A stretch of DNA of 64,000 bases, taken from contig CM072336.1 in NCBI GenBank assembly GCA_036874045.1, positions 20,207,001 through 20,271,000 on the forward strand, given 5' to 3'. The translations under genes were made by a program, and so were the position numbers. The notes beneath the pieces are model-generated. The model was not told the origin of the DNA. It saw only the letters and a list, made by a program, of their open reading frames with translations, and did not search any database. Shown here piece by piece: positions 33,692 to 44,569 of the stretch. The DNA comes from Cymodocea nodosa (Eukaryota; Streptophyta; Magnoliopsida; Alismatales; Cymodoceaceae). How positions within the stretch are numbered: position 1 is the first letter of the stretch; each line of letters begins with the position of its first letter.

Positions 33692-33770
33692 TAATAGTAT
33701 CGTAGAGTTAATTTTTAACTTAACGAACTTAGTTCGTTGAGTTATGCCTTAACTCCACAAGGGTGTGCAG
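33692..33770. repeat. GAGTTA/TAACTC inverted-repeat cassette before F-box ORF (A)
   Basis: Arms CGTAGAGTTA, TTAACTTAACGAAC, CGTTGAGTTA and TTAACTCCACG in alternating orientation. Conserved before the F-box ORF in B and E. Confidence 0.8.
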
Positions 33771-33828
33771 TAGTTATGTTAATTTTTGTCTTTGCTAAAT
33801 TTTTGTTTTTATTTTACAAAATCGACAA

Positions 33829-34965
33829 ATGGAATTAATGTAATTATCGATGGATGCACAAAGGGAAATACTAAGTAACTTGTTAGCTAAAGATCTGTGT
33901 AGGATGTGTTGTGTATCAAAGGAAATTAAAGACTGTATTGAAGAAGAATATTTTCAGGGACTACAAGCTGCAAAAATGACTAAGATTAGAGATGGATTCA
34001 TATGGAGGTCATTTAATCATAGTTCAAATACCCATGAATATCTGGCTATGGAAGAAACTACTGGAATTCCACCCAATGCATTAGAAGGAATGAGTCATAT
34101 TATGGGGATAGATGAAAGATTAATCATATACAAGATGAGACCAAGGTATGCAAGTTTATCATTACCTGAGATTTTGATAAGAAATCCTATAATAGGAGAA
34201 GAATGTAATATAGGAAGACCTAATATATTTGAAGCACCAACTGAAAATTGTGGGTCAACTTTAATATTTTCTAATAAAAATTCTGCAATTCTTGAAAAAT
34301 TATATTATTGGAGACCTACAGGAAATTGGGGTGAAGATTTACACTTAAGTGTGTATAATTTTCTAAACAGATCTTGGAATGAAAACATTATAATATATAT
34401 AGGACATAAATCATTAATTAACCAAACACATGTCATACTTGATGGTTATATTTATTTAGTCACGTAGATATCAATAGCATATAGATCTGATTTATACATA
34501 GTGAGCATAGACAATTATGATGATTATACAGAAATTTTACCTGTCCCGAGTGGAATAGCTAAACCACCATCTGAAAAATTTAATAAAATTCAAATAGGAA
34601 TGTGGTATAATGAAGAAGATGATCCTACTTTATGTCTGATAAGATGGTGGGATGAACTGATGAAATTTCAAATATGGATTATGGAAGACATGAATGAATG
34701 GAAGTGGGAAGAGGAATATATTGAAATACATGTAGAAATAGAAACTGCTACATTACCCTGGAACCAAAAAGGATCCCTTTCTGCATTACATATCATTAAT
34801 GGTAATACACTCGTATTTGGAATTTATAATATATTGCATGTTTACAAATTAAAAAGGACCAAGAACTGCATTAAAACAGAATTAATAGCAAGAACTATGC
34901 TTAAAAAGTTTGCCTGGACTGATACATTTATTCCATTTGTTTCTACTTTTCAATCATGTTCTTAA
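33829..34965 (+). pseudogene. Element A F-box-like protein ORF
   Basis: About 378 codons ending at TAA 34963. The N-terminus REILSNLLAKDLCRMCCVSK is an F-box core (L..IL..L..KDL.R...VSK); the E copy is a better match. The C-terminal part has short repeated hydrophobic/aromatic strands (LYYWRPTGNWGEDLHLSVYN, HVILDGYIYLVT, RWWDELMKFQIWIM, NTLVFGIYNILHVYKL), as in F-box-associated beta-propeller domains. F-box proteins recruit substrates to SCF ubiquitin ligases. Stops at codon 5 (33841) and 34465 break this copy; a downstream ATG at 33850 exists. It lies between capsid and the polypurine tract and is present in all three family members that retain this region. Confidence 0.7.
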
Positions 34966-36734
34966 GTTGTGATTTTGTGTGTTTAATGTTGTGTATTTTG
35001 CATTTATTTTTAGAAAAAAAAAAAGAATTTTGAAGTTTTTCATGTTCATTTTATGAAAAAAAAAAAAAAAAAAAACAAACAAAACAAAATATCAATCCAA
35101 TTTGTTGGTATCTGTTTTGGGAAATCAACTGGCTTGCTTGTGAGCCACCAAAGGCATAGAAGCCTGGGTTCCGCACAAGACACTGATTTATTAATACCTG
35201 TTAAATGTTATTTTGTTTTATATTCTGTGTTTATCTGGGAATTAAAAGTTTTTCAGAATCAAAAATCAGAATATGCAGAAAGAGATACAAATGGAACAAG
35301 GTACGTAACCAATTACTTATCCTGAATGTTAAATCAAACAAAACTTTATTCATGCCTGCTACAATTACTGTACTTATTGTTAAATCTTTTACATTGGGGA
35401 CAATGCAAAATGTAGGTATGGGGGGAGGTAATTAAAGTAACAGCCATTTAAGTTTGTTAATTAAAGGAATTAAAATGGTACTGCAAAGTTTTGAGGAAAT
35501 TGAAAATTTTTATGAACTTGCTGTAACTATCCGATAATTGAGACTGTAAAATTTTTATAAACTACTTGAATGTTATATTTAGAAGGCTATAGAAGATGCT
35601 ATAGAATTTATTATTTATGTAAATCTAGATATAGTATCTTATGATTTTTCTGAATTTCATGAGTTTAACAGTTTCACGATTTTAAAATGAAATCAGAATA
35701 TTTAATGCTTAATTAGAAAATTATCTGAAATCCTGAAGGAGCTGAGATGTGAATTCTAGATTAAATGAAACACATATGATGAAAGATACATTTACTTTGA
35801 CTGATTGAACTTGTAGAATAATTTTTGTGTAGATCTTATTAAACTACAGATAAAGTATGAACTTATTGTTATGGATTCATATCTTTAGTAAATGATAGAA
35901 GCAGGATTATATGAGATTGGTGTTTTACTACATCTGTATTAATGAAATACGTGCATATACAGTATGTGATTAATGCTTTGTTTTGTGTGTGCATTTATTT
36001 TTTTAAAAAAAAAAAAAAAACCTTTTGAGTTTATTGACTTGTTTGATCACGAGCCTTTTGTACATGAGCAAATAGGTATGTAAGGATTGTTGACCTGAAA
36101 AAGGACTCTGAAAATCTGGCAACCTAAGATCTTGATCAGATCTGGGATTGTTGACTGAAAGTTCGTTACAAGGGTACATTAGAAAGCTCTTGCATGATTC
36201 AAGCTTGTCAAATTAACTTTTAAAGTATAAAAAAAAAAAAGAGAAAAAAAGAAAAAAACATATACTGTTCTGAAAAGATACAAGTGTTTTGTGAAATACA
36301 GATATCATATGAATCGAGTATATTTTTTGTTATCTAGAATTGCTGAAATATGAATCTGGAATTTACTTTTGAAGTTGTTTAATGGAAATACAATTCTTTA
36401 TTCTACTTGTCTTAATCAGATTGAATTGGATTGTACTTTAATTTGTATGTTGTTGAAATTTCTTCTAGAAAACTTATTGAAAAATTCAGGATTACAGATG
36501 ATGAAAAGAAGAACAAACGATAATATAATTAACACCTATATAAAGATGATATACTTTGTATGTAATTTACATATATTCTAAATATCTTTGCAGGTTGATT
36601 ACTGAAACATACAGAATATATGTTTATGATAAACAGAAGAAAACAAACAAAATGGGGAGAATTAATTCTAGCACTTTTTGAAAGACCAATTAATTAGATC
36701 TTAGTTTGCTATGGGACTAGCAAAATTTAGATAT
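34966..36734 (+). other. Element A 3' non-coding region
   Basis: No coding capacity. Contains A runs (35055-35074, 36004-36020), a palindromic AGATCTTGATCAGATCT near 36127, and a first polypurine tract at 35420-35428. Confidence 0.7.
35418..35428 (+). other. Element A internal polypurine tract
   Basis: ATGGGGGGAGG preceded by GCAAAATGTAGGT. It is a near copy of the terminal context GCAAAATTTAGAT-ATGGGGGAAG at 36735. Present at matching positions in B and E. Confidence 0.65.
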
Positions 36735-36742
36735 GGGGGAAG
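36735..36742 (+). other. Element A terminal polypurine tract
   Basis: GGGGGAAG directly before the 3' LTR. It primes plus-strand synthesis. Confidence 0.85.
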
Positions 36743-38526
36743 TGTTTAGAATGAAAAAGTGCATATTATTAACGGTTAAATGATGGTTAATTGCATAATA
36801 TTTAGCTTGTCGTATGAGAATTAAGCCATTATGTTATAATTGCACTGTTATATGCTTTAATTGAAGAATCTGCTTAATTTTGGGGAATTAATGTTAATTT
36901 AGTACATTTATGAACTGTTGGTAAATTGTAGGCTATGAAATTTTTAAGTATCTGAAAATGCATCTGAGCATCAGATAGTTATACCTGTAACTCTCCGAAA
37001 TGTTATTTTATGTTTAAACTACTGCTGACACGTGTCGAGAGTTGGTAGATTTACTTAAGTTATAACTCGTTAAGTTAGCATAACTATACGTGTTGAGTTA
37101 CATAAATATACACTAAGGTAACGCGTTAGGTTAGCGGCTTATTTCTTTATTGCATGTATTTTATAGTTATTTTCCAAAATGCCACTGTAGCGGTTGCAGG
37201 AACAGACAGTTGGAAGGAAAAACCACGTTTGCACGTATCACGTAGGAATTCAATCGCGCATGGAGAAGGAAGCATCGCCGTTGATCTGAAGGAAGGAAAT
37301 CCAACCGATCATTCAAGTAGAAGCAGTTACTACTAAAGAAATATAAAAGAAAAGAAGAAAAAAAGAAGAAAGTGTGATCGATGGACGACCAGTGTATATA
37401 GAGGAGGAGCATCGAGCTTTATGTAGACAATATCAGCGATTCTCCGAAGTATCACACCAACCATCGTATCACCACCATAATCACCAATCATCGAAGGTTT
37501 GTGGGGATACTTGCTTGATGTCGGGTCGATTCCGAGCCAAACACAGTGCCTGACAACCACTGTGAGGAATGATCGCGTCGCGGGATGGGAAGACATTTTC
37601 ACCAAGCGCTGACTCATATTTCAGGAGATCGTAAAGCTTTTAGCCTTGGCTTCGGGTTGATGCCTGTATGCTGAAGAGGAGATCATCTTGCAATTATGGA
37701 CTTGCGATTCTATAGGGAGAGGAGACAGAATTGTAAGTGGTTCAAATTTCAGTGGTGTAATTGCGTTGCAAGTAGTGTCGGAAGTATTTACTATCAAGTG
37801 AAATTACTTTACATTTCACCTTTTGCCCATCACATAAAACAAAAATACCAAAAACAATTTATCTTTGTTTTTATGTTGTATTTGAGTGTTGTATTGTTGG
37901 TGTTGTATCGTGATTAATGTTATCTGTATCAGTTTTATGATTGTTTTATGTTAGTTTTAATTTTACAGTTTATTGAAATTGGTTCGTACAAAACAACTTA
38001 AAGATTTTAATGGTTACTGTTTGAATCATCTGAATGTTAGTATTGCATAATGATAAATCCAATGTTAACTAGCATTAAAAAGCTTAATTGATGTTATTTA
38101 CAATCTATGGAATCGCCCAATGGTTGGCCGAATTCCTCTGTAATTAGTAGTATTATAAAGAAGAGACAGGCTCGTGGAGTTAACTTAAGTCCACGAGGAT
38201 GGTCTGTTGAGTTATCCATAATTCAATAAACTTAGTCCGTTGAGTTACAACGGAGTGCTTATTGAATATAAATTTGAATTGTTCACAATCAAATATTTCT
38301 TAAATTCGTCAGCAATTCCCTATGGGATCGACCTGTACTTGCACATTGATACAATAGACACTGTGCACTTGCAGTTAAAGTACAAATTGGAATTAATATC
38401 TAAATTGTATTAAAGGTTGTTTGTTTACTTCTAAAAGAAAGAATAGGCATAAAGATAAATTAACTAAGTAAAAATAGAAGTAACAAATCCAAGTTTTTCT
38501 AATGTAGTGCTGGGAAACCACGAACA
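36743..38526 (+). repeat. Element A 3' LTR
   Basis: 1784 bp, TGTTTAGAATG...CACGAACA, followed by target copy CTGCC. It differs from the 5' LTR by scattered substitutions and a ~12-bp A/G-rich insertion near 37350. It has the GAGTTA cassette at about 38175-38255. Confidence 0.9.
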
Positions 38527-38531
38527 CTGCC

Positions 38532-39227
38532 TAATACTGCTCAACTTTTATTTTGTATTGGGCCCTTATCCTTTCTTCGACCCTTTTTTTCTTAATGGTA
38601 TCATATAAAATATGTGCCTTAGCCGTAGCTATCTCTTGAGTATCACCTTGGTCTCTTGCTATCTTGACCAAGCTAGCAAATTCTTTCTTTTCTTCTTCAG
38701 TTCTCGGCCAAGCAAATGCAACTTGTGGCAATGGCTCTATTGGCTGAATAGGAGGTCCTAACTATTGTTCCTCAAGAATAGGTCTTTTAGTAGTTGGTTC
38801 CTCCTGTTCTTTAGTTGCCTATTCTTCAGTTTCTTTCCTTTCTTGCGCCCAGATCGCCCATCTAGCTCGTCTACAGATTTGTCTTTTGAACCAGAGCTGA
38901 GACTTACGTTGGATTAATTCTAGGGCAACTTCATTACTTGGCCTTATTTTTCTTTCCTTGCTTACAGCAATTTCTGTTGCAACCTTTATTCTTGTTTCCA
39001 TTATTTGAGGTATTTTTATACCCAATTCTACTAAATATCTTATGAAATTGAAAAGTTCCGATTCTACCTTTTGTAGCTCTTTCTCTCTTGTCGTATTTCT
39101 GATCTTCTACCGTGTGTGTCATTCTTCTGATTCCTTCAGAAATTCTGATGTGTCAACAGCCTCTTCCCAGAACTCGGGTGTCATCTTCCTCATCATGGAG
39201 TTACACAATAGCACGGAATCGCTCTAA
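38532..39227 (-). pseudogene. Element B ORF2, N-terminal part
   Basis: It starts at ATG 39204 (MMRKMTPEFWEEAVDTSE), a segment lost from A. It continues with EKELQKVESELF, IPQIMETRIKVATEIA and a second helical region (EEEKKEFASLVKIARDQGD), and is then cut by A. Stops lie near 39120, 39108, 38819 and 38763. Confidence 0.75.
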
Positions 39228-39781
39228 TTTCTACTATTCTAGGTTCTAAATGATTTACCGGATAATGCCCCCAAAACCCTAGGTTTTAGTTTAAATAAGC
39301 CCTAAGTTTAGGCGGGTAATCGAGTCATTTCCCGAACCAACTATTACTATTTTATCCGCGGTCTTAGCTATAGTACTCTGTTGAGTTACAGTTAACTCAA
39401 CGGAATAAGCTCGTTGACTAACTCAAGACTCAACGGTGTAAGTTGAGTTAAGCATAACTCAACGGACTCCTCGTACAAACAGATATAATAATAAAAATAC
39501 TACAGATAATAGTTTTTCTGTTTTTTTACCGGTTTAACCTATACTATGTTTCGGTCAGACCTAATTTTCTTTTTTTTCAGTTGAACCGATACTATGTTCC
39601 GGTAAAACCAACATTTTTTTCTGAAAATTAATATACATATTTTTTTATGTTCCGGTCATACTGATGGATCCAATCGGTTGAACCGCAATGATTTATATTT
39701 TATATTTATATATATATTTTTCTATTTTATATTATTTTTTTTATTTTTTTTGTTTTTTATAAACATAAAATTGATTTCTTA
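39228..39781. repeat. Integrase-ORF2 spacer of B with two repeat systems
   Basis: 39370-39475 holds the GAGTTA cassette; the pair at 39378-39403 has 11-bp arms (one mismatch) around CAGT. 39525-39690 holds about three units of a GGTTGAACCGAT...CTATGTTCCGGT repeat. No coding capacity. Confidence 0.75.
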
Positions 39782-41033
39782 CTAAGTAAAACTCGAGTAG
39801 TCCTCCACTCTAACTTCTTCTATAATTCCAAAGGAGCTTTTTGGTGTTTTCAGAATAGGTTTCACTCTTTGTCCATTTACTTTAAATATATTCTGATTTT
39901 TAGGATTTTCAATTTCAATAGCTCCATAAGGATAAATATTTTGAACTATGTAAGGTCCTGCCCATCTAGATTTAATTTTCCTAGATGGTTATGGAGTCTA
40001 GTCATATAAAGATATACTTCTTATCCTATTTCAAAGTTTTTTGGAATAATTTTTCTATCATGACAGAATTTAATTTTTTCTTTTTCTCTTATAGTGTTCG
40101 AATAAGCTTCATTTCTAAATTCTTCTAATTCAATTAATTACATTTTTCTATTTTCAGCAGCTTGATTTAAATTAGTGTTTAGAGTTTTTAATGCCCAATA
40201 AGCTTTATGTTCTATTTCAACAGGTAAATGACAACTTTTTCCATATACTAGCCTAAAAGGTGACATACCTAAGCTCGTTTTATAAGCAGTTCTATAAGCC
40301 CAAAGTGCATCTATCAATCTATTAGCCCAATCTGTTTTAGTAGAATTTACTACTTTTTCTAAGATTAATTTAATTTGTTTGTTTGCACTTTCTACTTGTC
40401 CACTTGTTTGCGGATGATATGATGTTGCAATTTTGTGGTTTACTCCATATTTCTTCATTAAGGCTTCAAAACTTCTATTACAGAAATGAGTTCCTCTATC
40501 ACTGATAACAGCTTTAGGTATTCCAAATCTGGCAAATATATTTGTTCTTATAAATTGTATTACCACTTTGTTGTCATTAGTTTTTGTAGGAATAGCTTCT
40601 ATCCATTTAGATACATAATCCACCCCCAACAATATGTAATTAAATTGATTAGAAATAGGAAATGGACCCATAAAATCTATTCCCCACACATCAAAGATTT
40701 CAACCTCAACAATAGGATTAAGAGGCATCATATTCCACTTTGATATTCTTCCTATTTGTTGATATCTTAAACAACTTAAACAATATTTATGAGCATCTTT
40801 GAATAGTGTTGGCCAATAAAACCCACATTGCAGAATTTTTGCAGTAGTTTTCCCTAAACCAAAATGTCCTCCACAAGCTTGGTCATGACAGAAAGGCAAT
40901 ATGCTCGGATATTCAGTTTCTGGAACACACCTCCTTAAAACCAGATCAGGACATTTCTTAAATAAGTATGGGTCTTCCCAATAGTAATATTTTACTCTTG
41001 AGAAAAACAATTTCTTATCCTGTCTATTCCAAT
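39782..41033 (-). pseudogene. int: Element B integrase
   Basis: Open from 41010 to 40138: HHCC domain ([15 protein letters not shown]...CLSCLRY, last Cys replaced by Tyr), and DDE residues in [20 protein letters not shown] and GQVESANKQ. The C-terminal part to 39782 is frameshifted. The catalytic core is better preserved than in A. Confidence 0.88.
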
Positions 41034-42735
41034 CCTAAGGTGTTAGACTTGTAACTAAATAATTAACTATGTCTGCATACCAAGGTATTATGTTGATGGT
41101 CATTAATTGTTCATTAGGAAAATTACACTTAATTTCAATATTTGATTTTTCTATTTGTAATCTTGATAAATGATCTACTACTACATTCTTACAACCTTTT
41201 TTATCTTTAATTTCTAGATCAAATTCTTGCAGTAATAATATCCATCGGATCAATCTAGGTTTAATTTCTTTTTATTTATTAGATATTTTAGAGTTGAATG
41301 ATCCGTGTATACTATTACTTTAGCTCCAATCAGATATGATCTAAACTTTTCTAAAGCAAACACAACAGCTAATAATTCTTTTTCAGTAGTTGTGTAATTA
41401 ACTTGAGCATCATTTAAGGTTTTACTTGCATAATGAATCACTCTAGGAGATTTTTCTATCTTCTGTCCCAACACTACTCCTACAGCAAAATCAGAAGCAT
41501 CGCACATTAATTCAAATGGATAGTTCTAATCAGGTGCTTGAATTATAAGAGTTGAAATTAAACTAGTCTTAAGTCTGAAAAATGCTTCCTTGCAATTTTT
41601 ATCAAAGTTAAATGGAACATCTTTTAATAGATTAGTTAAAGGTCTAGCTATCTTGCTAAAGTCTTTAATAAATCTTCTATAAAAACCAGCATGTCCTAGA
41701 AATGATCTAATATCTTTTACTGATTTAGGTTCTGGTAGATTAGAAATTACTTCTATTTTAGCTTTATCTACTTCCAACCCTTTCTTAAAAACAACATGCC
41801 CTAAGACTATTCCTTGTTTAACCATGAAGTGACATTTTTCCCAATTTAAAACCAGATTTTTTTCGATACAGCGTTTTAATATTAAGTTTAAATTTTTTAA
41901 ACAGACTTCATATGAGTTGTCATATATAGTAAAATCATCCATAAATATTTCTAAAATTTTTTTAGTCATTCCAGTAAATATGCCCTACATACACATTTGA
42001 AAGGTAGCTGGTGCATTGCATAATCCGAATGACATTCTCTTAAAAGCATAAGTTCCATTAGGACAGGTGAAAGTTGTTTTCTCTTGATCCTCTAATGCTA
42101 CTGGAATTTGATTATACCTTGAATACCTGTCTAAAAAATAAAAATATTCTTGCCCTGCTAATCTTTTCAACATTTGATCTATAAAAGGTAAGGGAAAATG
42201 ATCTTTCCTAGTCACAACATTCAGCTTTCTATAGTCTATACATACTCTCCAGCCTGATTGAATTCTAGTAGGTATCAAGTCTTGACTTTCATTCCTAATA
42301 ACTGTTAATCCTGATTTCTTGGGAACTATATGGATTGGACTAACCCACGAGCTATCAGAAATCGGATAAATTATGTCATTATCTAACCATTTAACTATTT
42401 CCTTCCTAACTACTTCTTTAAGGTTTGGATTTAATCTCCTCTCAAGAATTCTAACAGGTTTAGCATTCTCTTCTAAATATATGTGGTGATAGCATAAAGT
42501 TGAACTTAACCCTTTTATATAAGTCATAGTCCATCTTATTGCTTCTTTACAACTTTTTACTACATCTTTTAATTTAGCTATTTGATCCTCTTTTAAATCT
42601 GAAGCAATAAAATTGGATAGGTTCGTTTATCTTCCAGAAATATATAGGTTAATTGAGGAGGTAAAGGTTTTAATTCTAAATGTTACCCATCAGAAGCTAG
42701 AGCTCCTAATTGAACATCATCATTTTCTAAATGAG
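41034..42735 (-). pseudogene. pol: Element B reverse transcriptase and RNase H
   Basis: RT blocks GWRVCIDYRKLN, FLDRYSRYNQI, FGLCNAPATFQ, and an intact catalytic FMDDF (Asp-Asp codons at 41934-41939). RNase H has [28 protein letters not shown] and [11 protein letters not shown]. Stops lie near 41984, 41525 and 41251, and the segment before 42527 is frameshifted. Confidence 0.88.
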
Positions 42736-43432
42736 TTTCTTCCTAATCTCCTTCTATATTTATGCTTTCACTTTCTTCTAAAATTTTAGAATTGATTTGC
42801 CTATTTAATTCTTCTTGAATCACATCATCTAACATATCTCCTTCATCCTCTAAAAAGTCTATGATATGTAAGGACATTTCTAACTCCTCAAACATTTCTG
42901 GTTTGAAAATATTTAATTGAGTATCCTCATTACCATATGCTAATTTCATTACTCCAGTCTTACAATTTATAACAGCCCTTGATGTTGCTAAAAATGGCCT
43001 TCCCAAAATTAAAGATATATCACTATTTTTATGCTTAATTTGTTGGGAATCCAGAATTACAATATCAATAGGATATATAAAATTTTTAATTTTAATTAAG
43101 ACATCCTCTATTTTTCCTCTAGGGTATCTTATACTTTTATCAGCTAATTGAATAATCGTACTAGTTGGAGTTAAGCCTTCTAATCCTAAGGATGCAAATA
43201 TATCACTTGGCATAACATTTATACCTACACCTACGTCTATTAAGGTTCTTTTTAGAATGGTATTTCCTATGGTATATGATATAACAGGGATTCTAGGATC
43301 AGATAACTTTTTAGGAATTTGTGGCAGAAATAAGGAACTACTTTGCTCAGCTAAAAAGACCTTTCTAAGAACTTTTCGCTCTCTTTTCTTAGTACACCAA
43401 TCCTTAAGAAATTTAGCATAAGGTGGTATTTT
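42736..43432 (-). pseudogene. pro: Element B aspartic protease
   Basis: The active-site motif reads DVGV (43226-43237) where A has DLGA. QLADKSIRYPRGKIEDVL and LILGRPFLAT follow. The catalytic Asp is kept, but the Ala-to-Val and Leu-to-Val changes are atypical. A TAG at 43433 separates it from gag. Confidence 0.8.
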
Positions 43433-44424
43433 CTACAATAGATCTAACAAAGGAATGTTAACTTGTACTTTTTCAAAAATTTCTCTGATTTTTTCTTGTT
43501 TTTCAGGTATTGTTTGTTGTAATCTTTCAGGATAGGGTGCTAAAGATTTTGATTTCAAAGATTCTTTTTCTTTCAATTGATTTGTTTGATCATTTTTAGC
43601 TTCATTAGGAGATTCAGATTGTTCTTCAGTGATTTCTAGATTTTCAGCTATTACATTTTCATTATCATTTTGATTTTTACTCTTATCCACCTTCATATCA
43701 TTTTCATTTTGAGTTCTTGGTGGTATATTAGTTCCAGATCTTAATGTTACACATACATCTTCTAGATTTTCGTTACTCTCATGATGTTTTTGTATATCAT
43801 TTTCGTGATTATGATCTTCAATTGTTTTTAGTTTTAAAGTGCATTCTTTAAATTCTCTTGCATTAGTATTTTCTATTTGCTGTATATTTTGCAAATTATG
43901 CAGGTTTATAACATTATAATTTTCATTGTCTTGTTGTATAACTGTATTTTCATTGTATATTCGTCTAATGCTTTTAATTTTCTTTCCAAATCATCCAATT
44001 TCATTGCATTCAATTTTTGATCAATTTTCATTATGGTTTTTACAGTTTCGTAAATTATATTCTTTTTAGGTTCTGAATATGCTTCCTTATAATTTAATTG
44101 GTTGACTTCTTGTTGCTGACACAGAAAGTATTCTAGTTTGTCCAGATTTTGCTCTATACTACGCTCCAGTCTGTCATACCTATCCCAAACTTCAGTGTCT
44201 CTCAACATATTTCACATTCTATACTGACCATCAGTTGGGTAAACTATAGGATTCTCATACTCGGATCTATTATACTGAGGATAATTCATTTGTTGTTCAT
44301 GGGATCTAACCATCTGTAAACGTCTCAGTTTCAAACAGTCAGAAATGTCGTGTCCTTCAGAATTGTAGAATTCACATATGCTAATTACAGGTTTCAGAAA
44401 TCTTTGAGCATAAGCATATGCCAT
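43433..44424 (-). pseudogene. gag: Element B first ORF: zinc-knuckle gag piece
   Basis: ATG 44424, then MAYAYAQRFLKPVISICEFY; the knuckle's second Cys is replaced by Tyr (CEFYNSEGHDISDC). TGA near 44210 and a frameshift near 43940 follow. Like A, it has no capsid before the knuckle. Confidence 0.75.
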
Positions 44425-44544
44425 ATTCTTAATTACAGAAGAAAACACACAACTTTGGCTATTAAAACGAAACAGCTCTAACAGTTGCTTATATTAATTC
44501 AATTCTATTCAATTTAGTTCAATTCAATTCAATTTAATTCAATT

Positions 44545-44562
44545 CCCTAGCAATGGCGCCAT
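44545..44562 (-). other. Element B primer-binding site (tRNA-Asp)
   Basis: TGGCGCCATTGCTAGGGA on the minus strand, 7 bases from the LTR end, the same spacing as in A. Confidence 0.85.
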
Positions 44563-44569
44563 AAAACTT

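Larger units (their letters stand above)
22382..38526 (+). mobile_element. Element A, Athila-like Ty3/gypsy retrotransposon, innermost
   Basis: 16,145 bp, TGTTTAGA...CACGAACA, with target duplication CTACC (22377-22381) / CTGCC (38527-38531). The two LTRs are nearly identical. Order: LTR, tRNA-Asp primer site, zinc-knuckle gag piece, protease, RT/RNase H, integrase, ORF2, gag capsid, F-box-like ORF, two polypurine tracts, LTR. It was inserted into ORF2 of B in opposite orientation. Confidence 0.92.

Noticed and set aside
40486-40743. ORFs antisense to integrase (also 27979-28236)
   Set aside because: Opposite strand of a recognised integrase; conserved only because the integrase is.
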